This document shows, piece by piece, positions 1 through 8,012 of a DNA stretch of 8,367 bases; within the stretch, counting starts at the first letter, position 1, and each line of letters begins with the position of its first letter. Position numbers and translations under genes: made by a program. Origin of the DNA: a bacterium (GTDB lineage: Bacteria; Hydrothermota; UBA3072; B12-G15); assembly GCA_003646055.1 (NCBI GenBank), contig QNDZ01000067.1, positions 1 to 8,367 on the forward strand, in the 5' to 3' direction. Under the pieces are notes generated by a model. The model had not been told where the DNA came from and made no database searches. It was given only the letters and a program-made list of their open reading frames with translations.

Positions 1-1233
1 AAGAATATCCCATACCACAGGGTCTCTATTCTCCACACGCTGCCTTGCGTTCTTAATTCCATCTGCAACCTTCTTCTCCTCAAGTTTTCTTATAACAAAG
101 GGTTTGAAGAGTTCCAGTGCCATCACCTTGGGAAGACCACACTCGTGGAGTTTTAACTTGGGGTCCACAGTGATAACAGACCTTCCAGAGTAGTCAACCC
201 TCTTACCAAGGAGGTTCTGTCTAAACCTTCCGCCCTTCCCTTTAAGTGAATCAGACAGGGATTTTAATGGCCTGTTTCCCCTTCCCTTTATAGGCCTTGA
301 CATCCTTGAGTTATCAAGGAGTGCATCCACGGCCTCCTGGAGCATCCTCTTCTCGTTCCTGAGGATTATTTCAGGTGCACTTATCTCCATAAGGGATTTC
401 AGCCTGTTGTTCCTTGTTATCACCCTTCTGTAAAGGTCATTCACATCACTCGTTGCGTATCTTCCCCCCTCAAGGGGAACAAGTGGTCTCAGGTCTGGTG
501 GTATCACAGGAAGAACCTTCAGAATCATCCATTCTGGTTTGTTACCAGACTTCCTGAATGCCTCCACCACCTTGAGTTTCTTCAGATATGACTTCTTTCT
601 CTGGAGAGACTTCTCTTTGTTTATGAGTGCCTTCAGGTTCTTTGAGGTCTCTTCAAGGTCTATCTCTTTAAGAAGGTCGTATATCCCCTCAGCACCCATC
701 TTTGCAGTGAATGAACCATGATACTCCTTAACAAGTTCTTCATAGTCCTCTGGAGAAAGCAACTGACCCCTCTTCAGGGGTGTGTCCCCAGGGTCTGTAA
801 CTATGTAGTTCTCGTAGTAAAGGATGCTCTGGAGCTGTGGCTTTGTCAGGTCAAGCAACAGCCCTATCCTTGAAGGGACAACCTTGTAGAACCATATATG
901 GGCAACAGGCACAGCAAGTTCTATGTGCCCCATTCTCTCCCTTCTCACACGGGAGAGTGTTACCTCAACACCACACCTTTCACAGACAACACCCTTGTAT
1001 TTTGGTCCCTTGTACCTTCCGCAGTTACATTCATAATCCTTCACAGGACCAAAAATCCTCTCACAGAAGAGACCACCCTTCTCAGGCTTCTGTGTCCTGT
1101 AATTTATGGTCTCAGGCTTTGTAACCTCACCATAAGACCACTTGAGTATGGTCTCTGGTGCGGCAAGGCTTATTCTTATTGCCTCAAAATCAAGGATGTT
1201 TTTATGTTCTTCTCTCTGTTTTGGGAACATCAT
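1..1233 (-). CDS. rpoC: DNA-directed RNA polymerase subunit beta', N-terminal 411 residues (3' end outside window)
   Basis: The start of beta', the subunit that carries the catalytic magnesium site and the clamp. Visible parts are [18 protein letters not shown] (13-30), the N-terminal zinc finger with Cys69, Cys71, Cys84 and Cys87 (the same spacing as E. coli), and the clamp coiled-coil/lid region with [20 protein letters not shown] (229-248). [33 protein letters not shown] and [20 protein letters not shown] (335-354) follow. The frame leaves the window at WDIL, before the NADFDGD metal motif, which cannot be checked. Two ATGs stand in tandem. The first overlaps the rpoB stop as ATGA and has AAGGTGG six bases upstream; the second, one codon later, is also possible. 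No fusion with rpoB exists. Confidence 0.97.
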   Translation of the reverse strand, partial: MMFPKQREEHKNILDFEAIRISLAAPETILKWSYGEVTKPETINYRTQKPEKGGLFCERIFGPVKDYECNCGRYKGPKYKGVVCERCGVEVTLSRVRRERMGHIELAVPVAHIWFYKVVPSRIGLLLDLTKPQLQSILYYENYIVTDPGDTPLKRGQLLSPEDYEELVKEYHGSFTAKMGAEGIYDLLKEIDLEETSKNLKALINKEKSLQRKKSYLKKLKVVEAFRKSGNKPEWMILKVLPVIPPDLRPLVPLEGGRYATSDVNDLYRRVITRNNRLKSLMEISAPEIILRNEKRMLQEAVDALLDNSRMSRPIKGRGNRPLKSLSDSLKGKGGRFRQNLLGKRVDYSGRSVITVDPKLKLHECGLPKVMALELFKPFVIRKLEEKKVADGIKNARQRVENRDPVVWDIL

Positions 1234-4200
1234 TCTTTACCACCTTTTTTTATTAATTCAACATTTAATCCCAGTCCGTTCAACTCGCGGAGCAAAACAT
1301 TGAAGGATGCTGGCAGACCAGGTTCTGGTGGATTATCCCCTTTGACAATTGCCTCATACATCCTATGCCTGCCCTGGATGTCGTCTGATTTCACAGTGAG
1401 CATCTCCTGAAGCGTATGGGCAGCCCCATAACCTTCAAGTGCCCAGACCTCCATCTCACCAAACCTCTGTCCACCAAACTGGGCCTTACCACCAAGTGGC
1501 TGCTGGGTTATGAGTGAGTATGGGCCAGTAGCCCTTGCATGCACCTTATCATCAACCATGTGTATGAGTTTCATTATATACATGTAACCAACTGTTACCT
1601 TGCTCTTGAAGGGCTCTCCTGTCCTTCCATCGTACAGGGTCACCTTCCCATCTGTGGGTAGCCCAGCCTTCTCAAGGTAATCCCTCACCTCTTCTATTGT
1701 AGCACCATCAAAAACAGGTGTTGCAACCTTTATACCCAGTTCCTTTGCTGCCCAGCCAAGATGTGCCTCAAGAACCTGACCAACATTCATCCTCGATGGA
1801 ACACCAAGGGGATTGAGCACAATATCAACAGGGGTTCCATCCTCAAGGTAAGGCATATCTTCTTCAGGAACAATAACAGATACAACACCCTTGTTACCGT
1901 GTCTGCCAGAGAGTTTATCACCAATGGAGATCTTCCTCCTCTGGCCAATGAACACCTTCACCTTCTTTATTATACCTGGAGGAAGTTCATCACCCTTTTC
2001 AGCGATGTGAATCCTGTTCTCCATCTGTTTTTCAGTGAAGGCAATCATAACATTGATTTCCTGAAGGAGTGAACCCAGTTTTGGATACGCCTTTGCAATA
2101 TCCGAAATATTCGCCCACTTGTCTATGTCTTTAAGATGCTTTTCAGTGATTGTTGTTCCCTTCTTTATGATTACCTTATCCTTCTTATTCTTCACATCAA
2201 CGGATATCTTCTTTCCAAGAAGTACCTCTTTGATAAGTGCTTTTTTCTTATTCTTGAGTTCTTTTAGTTTCTCTTCCTTTTCCTTCTTAAGTTTCTGTAT
2301 CTGGTCCTTCTTGGGTTCCCGTGAAAGAACAACAACATCCACAACAGTTCCTGATAGACCGGGTGGAACCCTTAAAGAGGAGTCCTTCACATCTGATGCC
2401 TTCTCACCAAAGATTGCCCTTAAAAGTTTCTCCTCTGGTGTGAGTTCTGTTTCTCCCTTTGGTGAAACCTTACCAACAAGAATATCTCCAGGATTCACCT
2501 CTGCACCTATCCTGACTATTCCGTTCTCATCAAGGTTCCTCACAGCACTCTCACTCACATTGGGAATCTCGTTTGTTATCTCCTCAGGACCTAATTTTGT
2601 ATCCCTTACCTCACAGTCAAGTTCCTCAATATGGAATGATGTGAATATGTCCTCTTTCAAAAGCCTTTCACTGATAACAATTGCATCTTCGTAGTTCCAG
2701 CCAAAGTATGGGAGAAAGGCTATCAGGACATTGTGTCCCAGTGCAAGTTCCCCCTTGTCTGTGGCAGGACCATCAGCAATAATGTCTCCCTTCTTAACCT
2801 TATCTCCAACCTTAACAAGAGGTCTCTGGTTCATGCATGTATTCTGGGAGGTTCTCTTAAATTTCTTCAATTCATAAACATCGTATGGGTCAACAGTGAG
2901 TTTCTCATCAGGCTTAATCCATATCTCGGTTGCAGAAACCTTTACAACTGTTCCAGACCTCTTTGCCACCACAACTGCACCAGAATCCCTTGCCACCTTC
3001 TCCTCATTACCTGTTCCAACAATGGGAGCCTCTGGTGTGAGAAGTGGCACCGCCTGCCTCTGCATGTTGGAGCCCATGAGCGCCCTGTTTGCGTCATCGT
3101 GCTCAAGGAAAGGAATCAAAGAGGCTGAAACACTCACCATCTGCATTGGTGTAAGGTCAACAAAGTCAACCTCATCCTTTTTCACAATGGGGAATCCGCC
3201 TTTTCTCCTTGCAAGCACATACTCATCAAGTATCTCACCATTCTTCCCTATATTTATGTTTGCCTGCGCTATTGTGTATTTATCCTCTTCGGTTGCATCA
3301 AGATAAACTATCTCATTGGTTACCTTGCCATTTTTAACCTTTCTGTAAGGTGTTTCAATAAAACCATCCTTGTTCACCTTTGCATAGGTTGCAAGCGAGG
3401 TCATGAGACCGATGTTTTCACCCTCAGGTGTCTCAATCGGGCATATCCTTCCATAATGGGTGTAATGCACGTCCCTTACCTCAAAGCCCGCTGTCTCCCT
3501 TGTAAGTCCTCCTATACCAAGTGCGGATAGCCTTCTCTTGTGTGTGAGTTCTGAGAGTGGGTTTGTCTGGTCCATGTACTGGGAGAGCTGGTTTGTGGCA
3601 AAGAATGAGTTTATCACAGAACTGACCTGTCTCATGTTTATAACTTCCTGAGGGGTTATTGTCTCCTCATCCTTCACCATCATTCTTTCCTTCACTGTAT
3701 TTGAAAGCCTTGTGAGTGCTATCCTGAACTGGTTCTCCAGCATCTCACCAACACCACGCACCCTTCTATTACCCAGATGGTCAATATCATCAATCTCTCC
3801 CTCACCCTCTACAACCCTGAGAAGATATCTCACAGTCTCAATAAAGTCAGTGGGGGTGAGTGATAGACGGTCTTCAGGAATATCAAGCCCGAGTTTGCTG
3901 TTTATCTTCTTCCTGCCAACAGGGGACAGGTCAAACCTCTTCTGGTCAAAGTATGAAAGATGGAAGTTCTCCCTTGCTGCCTCAAGGCTTGGGGGGAATG
4001 TTCCCCTTAGATAGTGGTATATCTTCCTTATTGCATCCTCATAACTCTCTGTCTTATCCCTTGAAAAGCAGTTTGCTATGTAAACAGGTGTATCATCCTT
4101 CTTTGAAAAGATTATCTCTACTTCCCTGACACCTTTAACATACAGTTCTTCCAGTTTCTCGTGGTCAAGCCTTGTTCCTGCAGGGAAAATCACTTCCCCT

Positions 4201-5177
4201 GTTTCAGGGTTCACAACATCACTCCCTGTGTATTTCCCCACAAGTTCAGACACATTCAGGTTCTTCTCAGGGATATTTACCTTTCTAACATCAAAGAGAA
4301 GTTTGAATATCTTCTCCCTTGAATCATACCCGAGTGCCTTGAGAAGGATTGTTACAGGGAACTTCCTCTTCCCATCAAGGCTCACCATCAAGGTTTCATT
4401 CAGTTCAATACTGAAGGTTATCCAAGGACCGCGATAAGGGATAATCTCAGCAGTGTAAGAACTTCTCCCCTCCTGAAGGTCAACCTCATCAAAGAAAACC
4501 CCGGGTGACCTGTGGAGCTGGTTCACAAGGATTCTATCCACCCCGTTAATTATGAAATTCCCCTCTTCTGTCATGAGGGGGAGCTCACCAAGATAAACAT
4601 CCTGAGGGATTGTGTTCTTAACGCTCTTCACCATAACAGAAAGGGATTTAAGTCCTAAGTTCCTGAATTTTTGTATCACTTCTTCAGTTAGGTCCTCTCC
4701 CTTCTTGAAAAAGACAATTCCCTTCTCAGGGTCTTTTATGTCGTCACCAAGTTTGTAGAAGAGATTTACTGGCTTCCCTTCCTTCTTTGCCTTCGCAACC
4801 TCTTTTATCTTTTTAAGTATATCCTCTATATCCTTGTCTTTTTTCAGTTCTTTTATCTCAATATCGTATTCAATGAGATTCAACCTCACCTTCAATGGTG
4901 CAGCATAACTCAAATCCTTCAGTCTTGCCTCATCAGGTGAGTACCTTGGCGGTTCAAGTTTGAAGTACTCAAACTGCAGTTCATATCTTCCATGCACATC
5001 CTCTATAGGGAAGACTTCGTTAAAAATGGCCTGGAGTCCTATATTAGGCCTCTCTTCAGGTCTATCGTTGTATTCCCACTGAACAAACTTATTGAAAGAG
5101 GCATGCTGGACCTCCACAAGGTAGGGGAGGTCCACACCCCTTCCTATCTTCCCAAAGTTTACCCTTTTTGTTTTCAA
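1230..5177 (-). CDS. rpoB: DNA-directed RNA polymerase subunit beta
   Basis: A 1315-residue catalytic core subunit of RNA polymerase, complete and uninterrupted. Landmarks, numbered from the TTG start, run in the family order. They include [20 protein letters not shown] (202-221) and the rifampicin pocket [20 protein letters not shown] (525-544) followed by [10 protein letters not shown] and [11 protein letters not shown]. After these come [10 protein letters not shown] with acidic Glu830/Asp831, RHGNKG with catalytic-centre Lys1088/Lys1096, and the C-terminal [19 protein letters not shown]. The frame also allows a GTG three codons earlier (5186), giving MALL. That GTG has no correctly spaced ribosome site, whereas AAGGGGGTG lies properly before the TTG, so TTG ([10 protein letters not shown]) is preferred. 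The rplL stop is 13 bases upstream and the TGA overlaps the rpoC ATG. There is an extra insert at about 106-187 and a Lys-rich coiled-coil insert at about 954-1054. Confidence 0.97.
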   Translation of the reverse strand: MKTKRVNFGKIGRGVDLPYLVEVQHASFNKFVQWEYNDRPEERPNIGLQAIFNEVFPIEDVHGRYELQFEYFKLEPPRYSPDEARLKDLSYAAPLKVRLNLIEYDIEIKELKKDKDIEDILKKIKEVAKAKKEGKPVNLFYKLGDDIKDPEKGIVFFKKGEDLTEEVIQKFRNLGLKSLSVMVKSVKNTIPQDVYLGELPLMTEEGNFIINGVDRILVNQLHRSPGVFFDEVDLQEGRSSYTAEIIPYRGPWITFSIELNETLMVSLDGKRKFPVTILLKALGYDSREKIFKLLFDVRKVNIPEKNLNVSELVGKYTGSDVVNPETGEVIFPAGTRLDHEKLEELYVKGVREVEIIFSKKDDTPVYIANCFSRDKTESYEDAIRKIYHYLRGTFPPSLEAARENFHLSYFDQKRFDLSPVGRKKINSKLGLDIPEDRLSLTPTDFIETVRYLLRVVEGEGEIDDIDHLGNRRVRGVGEMLENQFRIALTRLSNTVKERMMVKDEETITPQEVINMRQVSSVINSFFATNQLSQYMDQTNPLSELTHKRRLSALGIGGLTRETAGFEVRDVHYTHYGRICPIETPEGENIGLMTSLATYAKVNKDGFIETPYRKVKNGKVTNEIVYLDATEEDKYTIAQANINIGKNGEILDEYVLARRKGGFPIVKKDEVDFVDLTPMQMVSVSASLIPFLEHDDANRALMGSNMQRQAVPLLTPEAPIVGTGNEEKVARDSGAVVVAKRSGTVVKVSATEIWIKPDEKLTVDPYDVYELKKFKRTSQNTCMNQRPLVKVGDKVKKGDIIADGPATDKGELALGHNVLIAFLPYFGWNYEDAIVISERLLKEDIFTSFHIEELDCEVRDTKLGPEEITNEIPNVSESAVRNLDENGIVRIGAEVNPGDILVGKVSPKGETELTPEEKLLRAIFGEKASDVKDSSLRVPPGLSGTVVDVVVLSREPKKDQIQKLKKEKEEKLKELKNKKKALIKEVLLGKKISVDVKNKKDKVIIKKGTTITEKHLKDIDKWANISDIAKAYPKLGSLLQEINVMIAFTEKQMENRIHIAEKGDELPPGIIKKVKVFIGQRRKISIGDKLSGRHGNKGVVSVIVPEEDMPYLEDGTPVDIVLNPLGVPSRMNVGQVLEAHLGWAAKELGIKVATPVFDGATIEEVRDYLEKAGLPTDGKVTLYDGRTGEPFKSKVTVGYMYIMKLIHMVDDKVHARATGPYSLITQQPLGGKAQFGGQRFGEMEVWALEGYGAAHTLQEMLTVKSDDIQGRHRMYEAIVKGDNPPEPGLPASFNVLLRELNGLGLNVELIKKGGKE
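3507..3599 (-). other. Rifampicin-pocket region of rpoB
   Basis: This segment encodes [20 protein letters not shown] followed by [11 protein letters not shown], equivalent to E. coli beta 507-537. The main rifamycin contact residues match the sensitive form: the equivalents of Leu511, Gln513, Asp516, His526, Arg529, Ser531 and Leu533 are all present. Differences from E. coli are Thr and Asn for Ser508/Ser509, Tyr for Phe514, Thr for Asn518, Leu for Ile524 and Ile for Pro535. No classic resistance substitution is visible, so the enzyme is predicted to bind rifamycins unless the neighbouring Ile572-to-Met difference matters. E. coli numbering is from memory of the family. Confidence 0.75.
4617..4862 (-). 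other. Lineage-type insertion in the N-terminal beta1 region of RpoB
   Basis: In E. coli beta, the strand here VRLNLIEYD is followed after a short linker by the segment equivalent to [12 protein letters not shown]. Here about 82 residues (about 106-187 from the TTG) lie between them. They begin with a highly charged stretch predicted to be helical ([20 protein letters not shown], then [10 protein letters not shown]). A compact module follows, with [20 protein letters not shown] and then [20 protein letters not shown]. The module resembles two other parts of the same protein (about residues 314-357 and 988-1027). The insert is in frame and codon use looks like the rest of the gene. The comparison with E. 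coli is from memory, so the borders are approximate. Confidence 0.65.
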
Positions 5178-5192
5178 GAGGGCCACCCCCTT
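5176..5192 (-). promoter_or_regulatory. Hairpin enclosing the rpoB ribosome binding site and TTG start
   Basis: The coding strand from the rplL stop reads TAAGGGGGTGGCCCTCTTG. AAGGGGG pairs with CCCTCTT around a TGG triloop: seven pairs, four of them G-C, plus one G-T wobble and two A-T. The left arm is the Shine-Dalgarno. AAGGGGGTG can pair with all nine bases of a standard anti-Shine-Dalgarno sequence, allowing one G-U. The right arm contains the first two bases of the probable TTG start of rpoB. The foot of the stem is formed by the last two bases of the rplL TAA. A ribosome finishing rplL would therefore melt it. The inverted repeat is directly visible; its role in coupling or in lowering rpoB initiation is inferred. 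Confidence 0.6.
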
Positions 5193-5580
5193 ATTTGATT
5201 TCTACTGAACCTCCTGCCTTTTCAATTACCTCTTTTATCTTCTGTGCCTCTTCCTTTGAGACACCAGTCTTGATTGGCTTGGGTGCACTCTCAACAAGTT
5301 CCTTTGCCTCTTTAAGACCAAGCCCTGTTAAACTCCTCACCTCTTTGATAACGTTGAGTTTGCTGCTTCCAAAAGAGGTTAGAATAACATCAAATTCAGT
5401 TTTTTCCTCTTCCGCTGGTGCTGCTGCACCGCCTGCTGCTGGTGCTGCTGCAACTGGAACGGCTGCAGAGACACCAAACTTTTCCTGAAGTTCATCAACA
5501 AGTTCCTTCAGTTCAAGCACAGAAAGGGACTCAATGAGTTCAATGATCTTTTGCTTTTTGTTGGTTTTTGCTTCTGCCAT
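5191..5580 (-). CDS. rplL: 50S ribosomal protein L7/L12 (bL12)
   Basis: A 129-residue L12, the multi-copy stalk protein that recruits translation factors and stimulates their GTPases. It has an N-terminal dimerisation region (about 10-36, [20 protein letters not shown]) and a flexible Ala/Gly/Pro hinge (about 37-60, with [20 protein letters not shown]). The C-terminal domain includes [19 protein letters not shown] (65-83), [19 protein letters not shown] (86-104) and a KAGGSVEIK end. Its length is a few residues above E. coli's 121. The ATG overlaps the rplJ stop by one base and has one of the strongest Shine-Dalgarno sequences in the window (AAAAGGAGG, four-base spacer), in an AT-rich, apparently unfolded stretch. 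This fits the need for several L12 copies per ribosome. rpoB begins within 13 bases of its stop. Confidence 0.98.
   Translation of the reverse strand: MAEAKTNKKQKIIELIESLSVLELKELVDELQEKFGVSAAVPVAAAPAAGGAAAPAEEEKTEFDVILTSFGSSKLNVIKEVRSLTGLGLKEAKELVESAPKPIKTGVSKEEAQKIKEVIEKAGGSVEIK
5414..5452. repeat. 15-base direct repeat in the rplL hinge
   Basis: The 15-mer gctggtgctgctgca occurs perfectly at 5414-5428 and 5438-5452, a period of 24 bases (eight codons). On the coding strand this gives two runs of Ala-Ala-Ala-Pro-Ala in the flexible L12 hinge. The region is more GC-rich than the surrounding gene because Ala codons dominate. The repeat is in frame, so gain or loss of one unit would change hinge length by eight residues without a frameshift. 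It may be only a by-product of low-complexity composition. Confidence 0.8.
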
Positions 5581-6098
5581 TATGCCTCCTTTTGTTTTGC
5601 GATTTCAGAGATTGTATACACGAGACCACTTATTAACCCGTTCAAAATCCCCACAAGACCTGTGAGCGGGGACAGGAGTGAACCAAGCATAGAAGCATAC
5701 ATCTCTTCCTTTGGTGGTATCCTTGAGAGTGCTTTAATCCCATCTGCATCAATAACATTACCCTCAAACCAACCACCCTTAAATTTTAGATTCTCGTTCT
5801 TCTTTGCAAACTCAGCAAGCACCTTTGCAGGTGTCACAGGCTCATCGTATCCAATCACAAAGGCTGAAGGACCCCTGAGATACTCATCCAGCCCTTCTAT
5901 GTTTTTGTTCTGAAGAGCAATCTTGAAGAGCCTGTTCTTGTAAACCTTCAGGTCAACATTGTTCTTCCTCAAAGCCTTTCTCAATTCTGTAATCTCGTTG
6001 ACCTTCAAACCCTTGTAATCGGTTACAAAGATAACCTTTGCCTTTTCTATTTTTTCTTCTATCTCTTCCCTGATTGCTATATTTTTCTGTGATGGCAT
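5580..6098 (-). CDS. rplJ: 50S ribosomal protein L10 (uL10), stalk base
   Basis: A 172-residue L10, which anchors L7/L12 dimers to 23S rRNA beside L11. The N-terminal rRNA-binding domain includes [20 protein letters not shown] (19-38), [19 protein letters not shown] (43-61) and [19 protein letters not shown] (76-94). The C-terminal helix from about residue 128 ([10 protein letters not shown] onwards) is the L12-binding tail. It is about nine residues longer than in E. coli, which suggests room for a third L12 dimer. The ATG giving MPSQKNIA is chosen over an in-frame GTG two codons upstream that forms part of the Shine-Dalgarno (TGAGGTGG). That site also contains the rplA stop codon. The TAA stop shares one base with the rplL ATG (TAATG), so L10 and L12 translation are coupled. 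Confidence 0.97.
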   Translation of the reverse strand: MPSQKNIAIREEIEEKIEKAKVIFVTDYKGLKVNEITELRKALRKNNVDLKVYKNRLFKIALQNKNIEGLDEYLRGPSAFVIGYDEPVTPAKVLAEFAKKNENLKFKGGWFEGNVIDADGIKALSRIPPKEEMYASMLGSLLSPLTGLVGILNGLISGLVYTISEIAKQKEA

Positions 6099-6105
6099 AT
6101 CCACC

Positions 6106-6810
6106 TCACTTCAGGACGTTGTTCTTTACATCTGTCATATCAATCTTTATTCCAGGACCCATTGTTGGCGCAATATAGATGGACTTAAAGTACTCACCCT
6201 TTGCAGTCTGGGGTTTCAATCTCCAGACCTCTTTAATGAATTCCACTGCATTTTCATACAGTTTTTCAGGTTCAAAGGAAACCTTGCCAATTGGACCATG
6301 GATAACACCTGTCTTGTCAACCCTGAATGTAACCTTACCCTTCTTCATTGCCTTAACAGCGCTTCCGATGTCCTGGGTAACAGTACCATTCTTTGGAGAG
6401 GGCATCAAACCCTTTGGACCGAGTATCTTTCCTATTTTACCAATCTTGGGCATCATATCTGGTGTTGCAACCACTGCATCAAAATCAGACCATCCCTTCT
6501 GTATCTTTTCAATCATATCATCTCCACCAACATAATCTGCACCTGCCTCCTCTGCCTCTTTAACCTTCTCACCAGAGGCAAAGGCAAGCACCCTCACAGT
6601 CTTTCCCGTCCCGTGTGGCAGGTCAACACCACCCCTCACCATCTGGTCTGACTTCCTCGGGTCAACACCAAGCCTCATGTGTATCTCAACTGTCTCATCA
6701 AATTTAGCACTGGCAAGTTCCTTAACCTTCTCAACAGCCTCCCTTAAAGGGTAAGCCTTTTTGAGGTCAACCTTTTCAAGCAGTGCCGTATATCTCTTTC
6801 CCCTCTTCAT
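6106..6810 (-). CDS. rplA: 50S ribosomal protein L1 (uL1)
   Basis: A 234-residue L1, exactly the E. coli length. It forms the mobile L1 stalk of the large subunit, which helps release deacylated tRNA from the E site, and in many bacteria it also represses its own operon mRNA. Domain I carries [18 protein letters not shown] (39-56) and [12 protein letters not shown] (59-70). The inserted domain II contains the L1 signature [20 protein letters not shown] (125-144). The C-terminal part ends [19 protein letters not shown]. The reading frame stays open for 18 more codons upstream, into rplK. The ATG at 6810 is chosen because AGGAG sits five bases before it and because the protein then starts [15 protein letters not shown] as in other L1 proteins. 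rplJ follows with a seven-base gap. Confidence 0.97.
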   Translation of the reverse strand: MKRGKRYTALLEKVDLKKAYPLREAVEKVKELASAKFDETVEIHMRLGVDPRKSDQMVRGGVDLPHGTGKTVRVLAFASGEKVKEAEEAGADYVGGDDMIEKIQKGWSDFDAVVATPDMMPKIGKIGKILGPKGLMPSPKNGTVTQDIGSAVKAMKKGKVTFRVDKTGVIHGPIGKVSFEPEKLYENAVEFIKEVWRLKPQTAKGEYFKSIYIAPTMGPGIKIDMTDVKNNVLK

Positions 6811-6820
6811 AACCACTCCT

Positions 6821-7255
6821 TTACTCTTCCACCACAATGCCCATGCTTCTTGCCGTTCCAGCAATCATCCTCATGGCAGACTCAATATTGTCTGTATTCA
6901 TGTCTTTGAGTTTCTTCTCGGCAATCTCTCTCAACTGTTCCTTCGTTATCTTTCCCACCTTCTCCCTGTTGGGTACACCAGAACCCTTCAGGATACCTGC
7001 GGCCCTTTTAATAAGAAAGGATGCAGGCGGGGTTTTGGTGATGAAGGTGAAGGAATTATCCTTGTAAACGGTAATCTCAACAGGTATAAGGTCATCACCC
7101 ATGTTCTTGGTTTTCTCATTAAACTGCTTACAGAACTCCATTATGTTAACACCGTACTGACCAAGTGCAGGCCCAACAGGTGGTGCTGGTGATGCCTGAC
7201 CTGCTGTTAACTGGAGTTTTATAGTTCCCTTTACCTCTTTCTTTGGTTTTGCCAT
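6821..7255 (-). CDS. rplK: 50S ribosomal protein L11 (uL11)
   Basis: A 144-residue protein of the GTPase-associated centre that binds 23S rRNA helices 43/44 at the base of the L7/L12 stalk. The N-terminal domain has the proline-rich switch [16 protein letters not shown] (residues 18-33, the region bound by thiostrepton in other species) followed by [12 protein letters not shown]. The C-terminal rRNA-binding domain has [14 protein letters not shown] (74-87) and ends [14 protein letters not shown]. The start is taken as the ATG giving MAKPKKE. An in-frame GTG two codons earlier is rejected because it lies inside the Shine-Dalgarno sequence itself (GAGGTGG, then TT, then ATG). The nusG stop lies 18 bases upstream and rplA starts 10 bases downstream. 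Confidence 0.98.
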   Translation of the reverse strand: MAKPKKEVKGTIKLQLTAGQASPAPPVGPALGQYGVNIMEFCKQFNEKTKNMGDDLIPVEITVYKDNSFTFITKTPPASFLIKRAAGILKGSGVPNREKVGKITKEQLREIAEKKLKDMNTDNIESAMRMIAGTARSMGIVVEE

Positions 7256-7273
7256 AACCACCTCTCTTTATAT

Positions 7274-7801
7274 TTATACTGGCTGAACCTGATAAAAACT
7301 CAGTTCAACTGGCGTGGACCTTCCAAAGATTGTGACCATCACGGTCAGCCTCTCCTTCTCCCTGTCCACCTTCTCAACAGTTCCGGTGAAATCAGTGAAA
7401 GGTCCGTCTATAATCCTCACTTCCTGACCCTTAACATATGGTATTCCAGTATCAACCACAACACTCTGCATAACTTCAAGCATCTCTTCAGCCTCTGCAT
7501 CAGATATCCTTCTTGGTGCCCTTGAACCAAGAAAACCCATCACCCTTGGAATACTGGAGATAAGTTTCATCAGTTCCTCGTCCTCTTCCATTCTCACAAG
7601 TATATATCCTGGAAAGAGTTTCTTCTTCTTCTCACCAGACCTGCCGTCCTTCTTCTTCACAACCACCTTCCTCTCGGGCACCACTATATCCTCAACCTTC
7701 TCCTGAAGGTTTGGTCTCTTTTTCAATTCCTCAAGGAGGAATTTTTTCACCTTGTACTCATACCCTGTAAACACATGCACAACATACCAGTTCTTTCCCA
7801 T
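7274..7801 (-). CDS. nusG: Transcription termination/antitermination factor NusG
   Basis: A 175-residue NusG, the universal transcription factor that binds the beta' clamp to promote elongation and bridges RNA polymerase to ribosomal protein S10 or to Rho. The N-terminal NGN domain starts with NWYVVHVFTGYE (residues 4-15) and contains KLFPGYILVRM (61-71). The KOW domain begins at about residue 122, with VKGQEVRIIDGPFTDFTG (123-140). It ends with IFGRSTPVELSFYQVQPV, which contains the conserved Phe of the S10/Rho-binding loop. The size matches a plain two-domain NusG, without the extra domain insert known in Thermotoga and Aquifex. The Shine-Dalgarno GAGG overlaps the end of secE, whose TGA stop lies three bases before this ATG, so coupled translation is likely. 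Confidence 0.98.
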   Translation of the reverse strand: MGKNWYVVHVFTGYEYKVKKFLLEELKKRPNLQEKVEDIVVPERKVVVKKKDGRSGEKKKKLFPGYILVRMEEDEELMKLISSIPRVMGFLGSRAPRRISDAEAEEMLEVMQSVVVDTGIPYVKGQEVRIIDGPFTDFTGTVEKVDREKERLTVMVTIFGRSTPVELSFYQVQPV

Positions 7802-7804
7802 ATC

Positions 7805-7990
7805 TCACCTCAAAACTGCAATAAGGGCTCTGGAGAAAAGGAGGTCAAATGCGTATATGAAAAGAGAAAGAATAGCAGAAAACACAATAACAACACCAGT
7901 AGATGTCCATAACTCCTTCCTTGAAGGGTAGGACACCTTACTCACCTCTATTTTCACCTCTTTCAAAAACTTTATCAATTTTGCAAACAT
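7805..7990 (-). CDS. secE: Preprotein translocase subunit SecE
   Basis: A 61-residue, single-spanning SecE that clamps SecY in the inner-membrane SecYEG protein channel. An amphipathic N-terminal helix (about residues 2-19, KLIKFLKEVKIEVSKV) leads into the family motif, here SYPSRKELW (residues 20-28). It is followed by one hydrophobic membrane segment at about residues 31-52 (TGVVIVFSAILSLFIYAF). The motif usually reads WPSRKE; tyrosine replaces the tryptophan here. The length fits the short one-helix SecE of most bacteria, not the three-helix E. coli form. The ATG is preceded by AGAGG with a five-base spacer, in the 22-base gap after tRNA-Trp. It is followed by nusG three bases after the TGA, the usual pairing of these two genes. 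Confidence 0.96.
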   Translation of the reverse strand: MFAKLIKFLKEVKIEVSKVSYPSRKELWTSTGVVIVFSAILSLFIYAFDLLFSRALIAVLR

Positions 7991-8012
7991 ATAAACCTCT
8001 CTTCTATATGTA

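Noticed and set aside
1245..1251. A run of seven A (A AAA AAA in the rpoB frame) just before the rpoB stop, a possible slippage site into rpoC
   Set aside because: The -1 frame is indeed the rpoC frame, but after slipping it reads AGG TGG TAA and stops before the rpoC start. No beta-beta' fusion results.
898..1410. Plus-strand open frame of 170 codons opposite rpoC and the end of rpoB
   Set aside because: It lies fully antisense to two invariant polymerase genes, crosses their junction, has no ribosome site and shows no family motif. It is a shadow frame.
2016..2318. Lys-rich coiled-coil part of RpoB as a foreign insertion
   Set aside because: E. coli and many Gram-negative bacteria have an insert at the same position, before the catalytic lysine block. 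It is a known variable site of beta, so only its module was kept as a finding.
2119..2694. Plus-strand open frame of 191 codons, very rich in Ser and Phe
   Set aside because: The Ser/Phe richness is what results from reading Lys/Glu-rich coiled-coil codons of rpoB on the opposite strand. There is no start signal.
6290..6320. TTGACA on the minus strand inside rplA as an internal promoter -35
   Set aside because: No TATAAT-like box occurs at 16-18 bases downstream, and the match falls in well-conserved L1 codons.
6811..6864. Upstream extension of rplA by 18 codons
   Set aside because: The extension overlaps the end of rplK, lacks a ribosome site and is absent from L1 proteins. The ATG at 6810 has AGGAG at five bases.
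7256..7273. nusG-rplK gap as an L1-binding leader or terminator
   Set aside because: Only 18 bases, AT-rich, and mostly taken by the rplK Shine-Dalgarno. There is no hairpin or T-run.
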